The notes beneath the pieces are model-generated. The model had not been told where the DNA came from. It searched no databases and worked only from the letters and a program-made list of their open reading frames with translations. From NCBI GenBank assembly GCA_016931895.1, contig JAFGDY010000083.1, forward strand, positions 1 through 42,782: a DNA stretch of 42,782 nt, in the 5' to 3' direction. Shown here piece by piece: positions 26,823 to 34,542 of the stretch. The DNA comes from Anaerolineae bacterium (lineage in GTDB: Bacteria > Chloroflexota > Anaerolineae > 4572-78 > J111). The translations under genes and the position numbers were made by a program. Numbering within the stretch: the stretch's first letter is position 1; each line of letters opens with the position of its first letter.

Positions 26823-27861
26823 TCGTTGGGTAAACGCAATCACCAACAGGGGTTATGAAGTTCATCTATTGTCTTTACATCCCCTCCGTGATGTACTCGA
26901 CCCAAAGGTTTTTTTCTACCAGGCGCCTTTTACCCCCAATTTGGGATACTTTACCAGTTTTTTATGGGTGCGCAGATTGATTGCAGCAATCAAACCTGAT
27001 CTTGTCCATGCCCACTACGCAGCCGGTTATGGCACGGTGGCAGCGCTGGCCGGTTTCCACCCTACCATCCTATCCGTATGGGGTTATGACGTCTATGAAT
27101 TTCCTAATAAGTCATGGCTGCATAAAAACCTGCTAAAATTCAATCTGGCCAGAGCAGATAAAATTCTTTCAACCAGCTATGTTATGGCTAAAGAAACCAA
27201 TAAATATACTCATAAACCTATTGAAGTAACCCCGTTTGGCATTGATTTGAGTCAATTCAAACCGCAAAAGACGATTACTGATAATTTGTTTGCCCCCCAA
27301 GATATTGTAATTGGTACCATAAAAACCTTAGACGAAAAATATGGCCTCAAATATCTGATCCAAGCCTTTAGGTTGCTGAAGGATAAATATCCTGGCCTGC
27401 CGTTAAAACTCCTCATCGTAGGGGGCGGCCCGCAAGAGGCTCTTCTAAAGAATTTAGTGAAAGAACTGAAGCTGACTGAATGGACTGTATTCACCGGACA
27501 TATTTTGCACGCAGATATCCCTAAATATCATAATGCCCTTTCGGTATACGTCGCCCCTTCGGTCTTAGATAGTGAGAGTTTTGGGGTAGCTGTTATTGAA
27601 GCCAGCGCCTGTGAAAAGCCGGTGGTCGTTTCAAATATTGGCGGGTTGCCGGAAGTGGTTGAGGACAGCGTTTCTGGATTTGTTGTTCCCCCCAGAAATC
27701 CGCCACAACTTGCGGCCGCAGTCGAGAGATTGGTTTTAGATGAAGCCCTACGAACTAAAATGGGACGAGCTGGCCGTGAAAGAGTGGCAAACCTTTATAA
27801 TTGGGAAGACAATGTAACCCAAATGACCAAAATTTACAACCAATTGTTGAAGGCTAGATAG
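26776..27861 (+). CDS. family 4 glycosyltransferase
   Basis: 361 residues, GT-B fold. N-terminal GATSIHTNRWVNAI; a central acceptor motif VHAHYAAGYG; C-terminal SESFGVAVIEA containing an intact E-x7-E. The SD AAGAAGG precedes ATG 26776, which lies inside the polymerase gene. The HAHYA and SVWGYD blocks place it near GT4 enzymes of capsule and EPS loci. Donor unknown. Confidence 0.88.
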   Translation: MPRILFLAGATSIHTNRWVNAITNRGYEVHLLSLHPLRDVLDPKVFFYQAPFTPNLGYFTSFLWVRRLIAAIKPDLVHAHYAAGYGTVAALAGFHPTILSVWGYDVYEFPNKSWLHKNLLKFNLARADKILSTSYVMAKETNKYTHKPIEVTPFGIDLSQFKPQKTITDNLFAPQDIVIGTIKTLDEKYGLKYLIQAFRLLKDKYPGLPLKLLIVGGGPQEALLKNLVKELKLTEWTVFTGHILHADIPKYHNALSVYVAPSVLDSESFGVAVIEASACEKPVVVSNIGGLPEVVEDSVSGFVVPPRNPPQLAAAVERLVLDEALRTKMGRAGRERVANLYNWEDNVTQMTKIYNQLLKAR

Positions 27862-28027
27862 AGACGCGCATAGATTTCGATATCATCCAGAATGAACTTT
27901 TCCTGCTGAAAGCAGCAAATATACTATACTAACTGTAATGTTAAAGTCGGCACAAAACAGGAATTTGGCTATTAGCAATCATTCAAGCCATTCAGGAACA
28001 TTATAAGGTACAACTATTGGCTAGATA
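27852..28027. repeat. imperfect direct repeats bounding an intergenic segment
   Basis: GGCTAGATA at 27852-27860 (end of the glycosyltransferase gene) recurs at 28019-28027 just before the next gene, within slightly longer similar context (CAA..TTG..GGCTAGATA). The ~160 bases between hold a small hairpin (CTGCT-GAA-AGCAG at 27903-27915) but no gene I can support. It may be the scar of a lost gene. Confidence 0.35.
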
Positions 28028-28039
28028 AATGATGTTAAA

Positions 28040-29290
28040 ATGAGAGTCTGGATCATTGAAATAGGTGAACCCCTACCAGATATAGACGGTAATTTTCGCT
28101 ATTTCCGATGTGGGTTGCTATCAAAAGCCCTGGTTACTGATGGACACCAAGTTATCTGGTGGACATCTACTTTCAATTACCTGGAAAGAAAACATCGCTT
28201 TAATGGTCCGCGCACCATTGAGATTCAGCCAGGTTTGATACTAAAACTACTACACGGTCCTGGATATAACCGGAGCAACTCGCTTAAACGTTTTTGGTAT
28301 CATCGGGTGATGGCCAAAGCATTTGCCCAAGAAGCATTTAATGTTTCAGATCAACCAGATGTTGTTTTTTGTTGTCTACCCACATTGGAACTGGCCGAAG
28401 AAGCGGTAAATTTTGGCCAAAAAACCGGAACGCCGGTCATCATTGATATCCGAGATTTGTGGCCCGACCATTACTTAACGCTGGCACCAACCCGGTTTCG
28501 CAACCTATTTAAGGTGGCGTTATTCACTGAATTTCAGCGGGTACGTCGCATTCTCAAAGGCGCAACAGGGATAACTGCCATTTCCAACACATTTCTAAAC
28601 TGGGCCTTGAGATATGCTGGCCGGGAAAAAAGTTCTCCTGACGGTGTTTTCCCGATGGGATATCCGGCTCAATCATCATTCTCAAATCAAGATATTCAAG
28701 ACAAACAAGCTCAATTAATTTCTAATTATCAAATCAATCCAGATAATTTATTGATAACCTTTGTGGGTACCTTCACCCCTTCCTATGCTCTTGACACAGT
28801 CATTGAGGCTGCCCGCCTACTTTATCAAACCACCCCATCCCAAGTTCAGTTTATTATAATTGGAGATGGAGATGAAGGCTATAAATTACATACCCAAGCT
28901 CAGGGATTAAATAACATCATTTTTACCGGCTGGCTTGACCAACTCTCCATTGTATCAATATTGGGTCTTTCATCAGTAGGATTAGCTCCTTATCGCCATG
29001 ATGCCTCAATGTCTTTGCCAAATAAACCGTTTGAATATATGGCCAGAGAATTACCCGTGCTTTCTTCACTGCGCGGCGAACTTGAAATTCTCATTCGTCA
29101 AGAGAAAATTGGTCTCCAATATCAGGCAAATAATGTCGCCTCGTTGGTTGAGAGCATCCATTGGTTCTTGAATCATCCAGATGAAAAGAAAGCTATGGGT
29201 ATGAGAGCAAGAAAACTGCTAGAAGAAAAATTCAGTGTGGAAGTTGTCTATCCTAGGTTAATTGAACACCTTGAGAATATAGCTACTTAA
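28040..29290 (+). CDS. glycosyltransferase, WbuB-like GT4 subgroup
   Basis: 416 residues. N-terminal half has IDIRDLWPDHY and ISNTFLNWAL; the C-terminal half has VGTFTPSYALDTVIEAA, GDGDEG and SLPNKPFEYMAREL, the pattern of WbuB-type enzymes that use an N-acetylhexosamine-like donor. Classical E-x7-E is replaced by S-x7-E, normal for this subgroup. The gene is strongly A+T-rich (16 G/C in 60 at 28681-28740), unlike most of the locus, which suggests later acquisition. SD match is poor. Confidence 0.85.
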   Translation: MRVWIIEIGEPLPDIDGNFRYFRCGLLSKALVTDGHQVIWWTSTFNYLERKHRFNGPRTIEIQPGLILKLLHGPGYNRSNSLKRFWYHRVMAKAFAQEAFNVSDQPDVVFCCLPTLELAEEAVNFGQKTGTPVIIDIRDLWPDHYLTLAPTRFRNLFKVALFTEFQRVRRILKGATGITAISNTFLNWALRYAGREKSSPDGVFPMGYPAQSSFSNQDIQDKQAQLISNYQINPDNLLITFVGTFTPSYALDTVIEAARLLYQTTPSQVQFIIIGDGDEGYKLHTQAQGLNNIIFTGWLDQLSIVSILGLSSVGLAPYRHDASMSLPNKPFEYMARELPVLSSLRGELEILIRQEKIGLQYQANNVASLVESIHWFLNHPDEKKAMGMRARKLLEEKFSVEVVYPRLIEHLENIAT

Positions 29291-29349
29291 AGTAGTAGGC
29301 TTATGTTAAATACAAGCGCAAATGTTTACAAACAAATGTAAAAAACAGG

Positions 29350-29440
29350 TACGCCCCCCTTTCCCCTACCCCCCTCTTCCAAGACAAGAGGTAGAAGTTT
29401 CCCCTCCTACATGGAAAAGGGTTAGGGTGAGGGATAAAGC
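29350..29440. repeat. degenerate C-rich/G-rich hairpin repeat
   Basis: Within the 234-base gap after the glycosyltransferase, CTACC...CCTCTT (29366-29378) pairs with AAGAGG...TAG (29386-29394), flanked by C-rich and GGGTTAGGGTGAGGG tracts that partly pair with each other. It resembles dispersed intergenic elements seen in many genomes. No gene is seen in this gap. Confidence 0.45.
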
Positions 29441-29524
29441 CCGCATTTGTTCTAAACTTGAGTCACTGGTTTTACTCTAATAAATGAGGTACACCCACTG
29501 AATTTGTAAAAAAAGAGGTTATAA

Positions 29525-30427
29525 ATGGAAAAAAGAAAACTAGAAGAAATAGAATTTCATAACAAAATACGTGATATGGCTCTAAAGGAAGATCAGGAAT
29601 CATATCAATACTATTGGTCCAACAGAAAATTCTATTCAATCACCCGAAAGAGCATTCAATTTTATGAGAATTGGCTAATCGAACGAGGTCAAGATAAAAA
29701 AGTTCTTGATTATTGCTGTGGTGATGGAGATACCTCGATAACCCTAGCAAAACAAGGATTTCAAGTTGTTGGGATTGATATTTCAAATGTCTCCATAGAG
29801 AACTGTCGCCAGCGTGCAATTCAAGAAGGATTAGCGGATCAGACTACTTTTTACGTGATGGATGCCGAAAAAATGGAGTTTGACTCCGACGATTTCGACC
29901 TCATTATCTGCAACGGTGTTCTTCATCACCTCGACTTAAATTGCGCCTTTCCCGAATTAGCCAGAGTTCTCAAACCAGAAGGGGAAATTATTTGTATAGA
30001 GCCGCTGGCTTACAATCCATTTATTCAGCTCTACCGAAAGCGCACCCCCCATTTGCGCACCGAATGGGAAGCAGAGCACATTTTGACTCTTGAAGATTTA
30101 GACCTGGCTCAGAAGTTCTTTGGCCAAGTTGAGGTCAAATTCTTCCACCTGGCTACCCTGGCCGCAGTCCCGTTCCGAAATATGCCCTGGTTTGACACGC
30201 TGCTAAGCTGGCTGGAAGCTATAGATGAAATAATTCTTAAGTTGCCACTTATCCAAATGCAGGCCTGGCAAATGATTTTTACGCTATCCCAACCCGGCCA
30301 ACCGTCTACCCAAGGTTCTTTCACAGCGTCGAAAAAACGGGCAGAAAAGAAGTTATTGGTTGGAGTATTAGCTCTTGCCGCTTTCATTGGAGCCATTTGG
30401 ATATGGCGTTCACGTGCGTTAACATAA
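29525..30427 (+). CDS. SAM methyltransferase with a C-terminal membrane anchor
   Basis: 300 residues. Residues ~50-190 are a class I methyltransferase (VLDYCCGDGDTSITLA, VVGIDIS, CNGVLHHLD). After a linker with a KKRAEKK basic patch, residues ~274-296 form one hydrophobic helix (LLVGVLALAAFIGAIWIW) ending in RSRALT. The positive patch before the helix suggests the catalytic domain stays in the cytoplasm. The family is normally soluble, so tail anchoring hints at a lipid-linked substrate. SD AAAGAGG precedes the ATG. The first half is A+T-rich, the second nearer the locus norm. Confidence 0.82.
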   Translation: MEKRKLEEIEFHNKIRDMALKEDQESYQYYWSNRKFYSITRKSIQFYENWLIERGQDKKVLDYCCGDGDTSITLAKQGFQVVGIDISNVSIENCRQRAIQEGLADQTTFYVMDAEKMEFDSDDFDLIICNGVLHHLDLNCAFPELARVLKPEGEIICIEPLAYNPFIQLYRKRTPHLRTEWEAEHILTLEDLDLAQKFFGQVEVKFFHLATLAAVPFRNMPWFDTLLSWLEAIDEIILKLPLIQMQAWQMIFTLSQPGQPSTQGSFTASKKRAEKKLLVGVLALAAFIGAIWIWRSRALT

Positions 30428-30464
30428 ATGTTGGATACACAATGCAAATCAAGGTAGATTTAAT

Positions 30465-31241
30465 ATGACCATAGACTACTCAACCGTCACCGAACTGGCC
30501 GGCGATGAAATTAGCCAGGAACAATTAGAGCGACTCTGCCACCGCTATTACTGGGCCGGAACCTACTGCGCCGGCAAGGATGTATTGGAGGCTGCCTGCG
30601 GCACCGGGCCGGGGCTGGGCTATTTATCTAAACTGGCTGCAAGCATCAAGGCCGGCGATTATGATGAAAACATTCTAAAGATTGCCCAAAACCACTACGG
30701 CAATCGCATTGAACTTAAATCATTTGACGCTCAGGATACGCCCTATGCAGACCACTCGCTGGATGTGGTGATTCTTTTCGAAGCCATCTACTACTTGCCT
30801 TCAGCCGAGCAATTTATTAACGAGTGCAAGCGGGTTTTAAAAAAAGGCGGCAAAATTTTGATAGTTACGGCCAACAAAGATTTATACGACTTTAACCCCA
30901 GTCCTTACAGCCATACCTATTATGGGGTGGTTGAGTTGAATGAATTATTGACAAAACATGGCTTTGCAGTAGAATGTTTTGGTTATTTATCGGTTGAGGA
31001 AATATCGTGGCGGCAAAAAATTCTGCGCCCAATCAAAAAATTTGTGGTTGATCTAGGCTTGATGCCCAAAAGCATGACGGGCAAAAAACTCTTAAAGAGG
31101 CTTGTTTTTGGGAACATGGTTAAAATGCCGGCCGAAATAGAGGCAGAAACGGTTCCTTATGCGGCCCCAACGCCCCTGCCCCTGTCTGAGCCTGATGACC
31201 GAAACCATAAGGTCATTTACTGCGCTGCAACGCTATTATAA
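30465..31241 (+). CDS. class I SAM-dependent methyltransferase
   Basis: 258 residues: VLEAACGTGPGLGYL for motif I, IKAGDYDENIL for the acidic strand, and VVILFEAIYYLPSAEQFI for motif III, followed by a basic C-terminal stretch. It follows the anchored methyltransferase by 37 bases. Its target is probably a different sugar hydroxyl of the same polymer. The 125-base gap after it contains short tandem repeats. Confidence 0.83.
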   Translation: MTIDYSTVTELAGDEISQEQLERLCHRYYWAGTYCAGKDVLEAACGTGPGLGYLSKLAASIKAGDYDENILKIAQNHYGNRIELKSFDAQDTPYADHSLDVVILFEAIYYLPSAEQFINECKRVLKKGGKILIVTANKDLYDFNPSPYSHTYYGVVELNELLTKHGFAVECFGYLSVEEISWRQKILRPIKKFVVDLGLMPKSMTGKKLLKRLVFGNMVKMPAEIEAETVPYAAPTPLPLSEPDDRNHKVIYCAATLL

Positions 31242-31280
31242 GTGGTTACGGGAATCTGGACATCACCCACAATGAAACCA

Positions 31281-31317
31281 GGAGTCGGGAATTAGGAGTC
31301 AGGAATCAGGAATCAGG
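31281..31317. repeat. short tandem repeats (GGAGTCAGGAATCA type)
   Basis: Two 14-base units GGAGTCGGGAATTA and GGAGTCAGGAATCA plus a partial GGAATCAGG. Too short for a CRISPR or minisatellite of note; similar words occur in intergenic DNA of many genomes. Confidence 0.6.
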
Positions 31318-31366
31318 CAAATTGACCCCAATCCCTAATCTCTAAATTACAGGAGAAATCTAATCT

Positions 31367-32491
31367 ATGAGTACCAATCGTTCCGTACCCTTTTTTAACT
31401 ACTCCGCTCTGGGCACGGCTCGCGGTGAAGAACTGCTGGCCGTAATTCAGGATGTTCTATCGTGGGGCGGTTTTATTTTACAAAAGGATTTAGAGGAGTT
31501 TGAGCAAAACCTGGCCCAATTTTTGCAGGTAAAACATGCCATTGGCGTGGCCAACGGCACCGATGCCTTGATCCTGGCTCTGCGCGCGGCCGGTATTAAA
31601 GAAGGGGACGAGGTGATTCTACCTTCTCATACCTACGTGGCTACGGCCGCCTCGGTTCACTTTGTCAATGCCACGCCGGTGCTGGTGGAATGTGGGCGGG
31701 ACCATCTGATTGATCCGGCTTCGGTGGAAGCGGCCATTACGCCAAAAACCCGGGCCATTATGCCGGTGCAGTTAAACGGGCGCACGGCCAACATGGACGC
31801 GCTCCAAGAAATAGCCGATAAACATAACCTACTCATTATTGAAGACGCCGCCCAGGGACTGGGTTCAAAATACAAAGGACGCGGCGCGGGCACGTTTGGC
31901 CTGGCCGGCACCTTCAGCTTTTACCCGGCTAAAGTGCTGGGCTGCTTTGGCGACGGCGGAGCGGTGGTGACCAACAACGACGACATAGCCCGCACAATCT
32001 TTTTGCTGCGCGACCACGGCCGGGATGAAACCGGCGAAGTGGTAACCTGGGGGCTTAATTCCAGGTTAGACAACCTGCAAGCCGCCATCCTCAATTTTAA
32101 ACTTAAAACTTTTCCCCAAGAAATCAAACGCCGCCGAGAAATTGCGGCGCGGTATCACGCGGCTTTACGCCAAATTGACGACCTGATTTTACCGCCTGCC
32201 CCGGATGAAAACCCCGATCATTTTGACGCTTACCAAAATTACGAAATTGAATCCGGCCGGCGTGACGAACTACAGCGGCATCTTGACAAAGCGGGCATCC
32301 GGGCCATTGTGCAGTGGGCCGGTAAAGCGGTGCATCAATTCAAAGGGTTGGGTTTTAAAGATGTAAAATTGCCTTTTACCGACAGGCTGTTTACCCGTTG
32401 CCTGATGCTGCCCATGCATACCTTTCTCTCCGATGAAGATATTGATCACGTGTGCCGTTCAATCCGGCAGTTTTACGGCTACGGAGCGTAA
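31367..32491 (+). CDS. DegT/DnrJ/EryC1/StrS sugar aminotransferase (copy 2)
   Basis: 374 residues; PLP lysine K189 in FYPAKVLGCFGDGG, ED in IIEDAAQGLGS, and GGFILQKDLEEFE near the start. The pattern is closer to the QdtB/DesV-type 3-amino transferases than to the copy at 10690, so it probably aminates a different keto position or sugar. SD AGGAGA is ten bases before ATG. It heads a four-gene operon with E1 alpha, E1 beta and the PGT-dehydratase fusion, gaps of 3, -4 and 9 bases. Confidence 0.92.
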   Translation: MSTNRSVPFFNYSALGTARGEELLAVIQDVLSWGGFILQKDLEEFEQNLAQFLQVKHAIGVANGTDALILALRAAGIKEGDEVILPSHTYVATAASVHFVNATPVLVECGRDHLIDPASVEAAITPKTRAIMPVQLNGRTANMDALQEIADKHNLLIIEDAAQGLGSKYKGRGAGTFGLAGTFSFYPAKVLGCFGDGGAVVTNNDDIARTIFLLRDHGRDETGEVVTWGLNSRLDNLQAAILNFKLKTFPQEIKRRREIAARYHAALRQIDDLILPPAPDENPDHFDAYQNYEIESGRRDELQRHLDKAGIRAIVQWAGKAVHQFKGLGFKDVKLPFTDRLFTRCLMLPMHTFLSDEDIDHVCRSIRQFYGYGA

Positions 32492-32494
32492 AGA

Positions 32495-33547
32495 ATGACC
32501 TATTCTAATTTGGATAGATTGGCTGACCCCACGCAGTTTCATCACCCCCTTGACATCTCCGGCTGCGACCCGGCCTTATTGGCCGAACAACTCAAGATGA
32601 TGCTCGTCATTCGTTTGGCCGAAGAAAAAATTGGCGATATGGTGACGGCAGGCGAGATCAACTGCCCCTGTCACCTGGGGATCGGCCAGGAAGCGATTGC
32701 TGTCGGTTTATCCACCCACCTGCAAGCCACCGACCGTGTTTTTGGCGCGCATCGTTCTCACTCCCATTATCTGGCTCTGGGGGGGGATGTGTTTGAGTTG
32801 TTTGCCGAGGTTTTGGGGCGGGTTGGCGGTTGCGCCAAGGGAATGGGAGGCTCGATGCACCTGTATGATGGCAACATTGGCTTTGCCGGCTCGGTGCCCA
32901 TTGTAGGCGCCACCATCCCCATTGCCGTTGGCGCGGCGTTAGCGGCAAAAATGGATAACCAACATCAAATTGCGGTAAGTTATTTTGGCGATGGCGCCAC
33001 CGAAGAGGGAGTTTTTCACGAATCTCTCAATCTGGCGGCCATGCTTAAATTACCTATTGTTTTTGTTTGTGAAAATAATCTGTTTGCCAGTCACATGCAT
33101 ATCCGGCTGCGCCAACCCGGCAACTCAACGGCTCGCTTTGCCCAGGCCCATCATATTCCGGCGGAAATTGTTGATGGCAACGACGTGGTTAAGATGACCG
33201 CAGTGGCCCAAAAAGCCGTTGAGCATGCCCGCAGTGGAGCAGGCCCTTTTTTCCTGGAAACAGTTACCTATCGCTGGCGAGGCCACGTTGGCCCGCGTGA
33301 AGACACCGACGTGGGCCTCAAACGGAGCGATGACCTGGTTCTCTGGAAAGGTCGCGACCCGGTGCAGCGACTGGCCGCGGCTATGGAAAATGCGGGGATA
33401 ATGTCCCCTGACAATCTGGTAAACCTGCACACAACCGTAAAAAGTTCCATTGAAGACGCCTGGCAACGCGCCGCCGAAACGGCTTTTCCTCCCCAAACCG
33501 CCTTGCTGGACCTGGTCTATTTTTCCAATCAAGAGGCTTTGTTATGA
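32495..33547 (+). CDS. thiamine-diphosphate dehydrogenase/acyloin-type E1 alpha subunit
   Basis: 350 residues with the ThDP motif GDG (165-167) -x26- NN (194-195), plus HRSHSHYLALGG and GMGGSMHL of the PDH/acetoin E1 alpha family. The normal partner activity is decarboxylation of a 2-oxo acid followed by transfer of the C2 unit. There is no E2 (lipoyl) or E3 in the window. In antibiotic sugar pathways similar orphan pairs (AviB1/AviB2 of avilamycin, from memory) build a two-carbon branch on a sugar; that is a candidate role here, by inference. Its stop overlaps the beta gene by ATGA. Confidence 0.88.
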   Translation: MTYSNLDRLADPTQFHHPLDISGCDPALLAEQLKMMLVIRLAEEKIGDMVTAGEINCPCHLGIGQEAIAVGLSTHLQATDRVFGAHRSHSHYLALGGDVFELFAEVLGRVGGCAKGMGGSMHLYDGNIGFAGSVPIVGATIPIAVGAALAAKMDNQHQIAVSYFGDGATEEGVFHESLNLAAMLKLPIVFVCENNLFASHMHIRLRQPGNSTARFAQAHHIPAEIVDGNDVVKMTAVAQKAVEHARSGAGPFFLETVTYRWRGHVGPREDTDVGLKRSDDLVLWKGRDPVQRLAAAMENAGIMSPDNLVNLHTTVKSSIEDAWQRAAETAFPPQTALLDLVYFSNQEALL

Positions 33548-34533
33548 CAACATCACGCCTGGCTTACAGCGCCGCTATCCTGGCGGGGTTTCGTTACCTA
33601 CTTTCCAACTACTCGGAAGTGTTTATCATTGGCCAGGGCTTGTGGAGTCCCTGGTATGTGGGCACCTCAATGACCGATCTGGATAAGGAATTTGGCCCGG
33701 AACGGGTTATTGACAGCCCGGTGTCAGAATTGGCCGTAACCGGCGCGGCCATTGGCGCTTCGATGTGTGGCTACCGGCCCGTGGTTGTTCATCCACGTAT
33801 GGATTTTATGATCCTGGCCATGGATCAAATCGTCAACCAGGCGGCCAAATGGTCGCACATGTTCGGGGGAAACGCCCGGGCCGCAGTAACCATCCGGAGC
33901 ATCATCAATCGGGGCGGCGAGCAGGGCGCGCAACATTCGCAAGCCCTGCATGCCTGGTTTGCTCACGTGCCCGGCTTGAGAGTAGTCACCCCGGCCACGC
34001 CCGCCGACGCCCGCGACCTGTTGATAGCCAGCGTACTGTCGGATGACCCGGTGCTGTATATTGACGATAGATGGCTCTACGAGGTAGAACAAGATGCGCC
34101 GCCAATCACGGAAAAAAACCTGCGTTCGATACGGCCCCAGATTTTGCGGCCAGGCAGCGATTTTACGCTGGTTGGAAACAGTTATTCAACCCAGTTATGC
34201 CTGAACGCCGCACATGCGTTAGCCCAACAGGGAATATCGTGCGAAGTGATTGACCTGCGCGTGATCAACCCTTTGATTTTTGATGAAGTTGTTACGTCGG
34301 TGAATAAAACCGGGCATCTGGCCGTGATTGACGGCGGCTGGCGCGCCTGCGGGTTAGCCGGTGAGGTAATAGCCGGCCTGGCAGAAAGGATAAGTCCAAA
34401 TACGTTAAAAGCTGCCCCCGTTCGTATCACCTTGCCGGATGCGCCGGCGCCGACCAGCAAAACATTGGAAGAAATCTATTACCCGCAAACAGAAAATATA
34501 ATTGACGCTGTTGTCCAGGTTGTAAAAAAATGA
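33544..34533 (+). CDS. thiamine-diphosphate enzyme E1 beta subunit
   Basis: 329 residues, pyrimidine-binding domain then transketolase C-terminal domain. The activating glutamate E62 is present in DSPVSELAVTGAAIG, and residues GYRPVVVHPRMDFMILAMDQIVNQAAK match the E1 beta family. The C-terminal domain begins near 195 (GSDFTLVGNSYSTQLCLNAA). It pairs with the alpha gene immediately upstream to form the heterotetramer. Intact catalytic residues in both subunits argue against decay. Followed nine bases later by the fusion gene. Confidence 0.88.
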   Translation: MTTSRLAYSAAILAGFRYLLSNYSEVFIIGQGLWSPWYVGTSMTDLDKEFGPERVIDSPVSELAVTGAAIGASMCGYRPVVVHPRMDFMILAMDQIVNQAAKWSHMFGGNARAAVTIRSIINRGGEQGAQHSQALHAWFAHVPGLRVVTPATPADARDLLIASVLSDDPVLYIDDRWLYEVEQDAPPITEKNLRSIRPQILRPGSDFTLVGNSYSTQLCLNAAHALAQQGISCEVIDLRVINPLIFDEVVTSVNKTGHLAVIDGGWRACGLAGEVIAGLAERISPNTLKAAPVRITLPDAPAPTSKTLEEIYYPQTENIIDAVVQVVKK

Positions 34534-34542
34534 GGCGTATTT

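Noticed and set aside
31281-31317. CRISPR-like or minisatellite repeats
   Set aside because: Only two and a half 14-base units with no spacers; no cas genes in the window.
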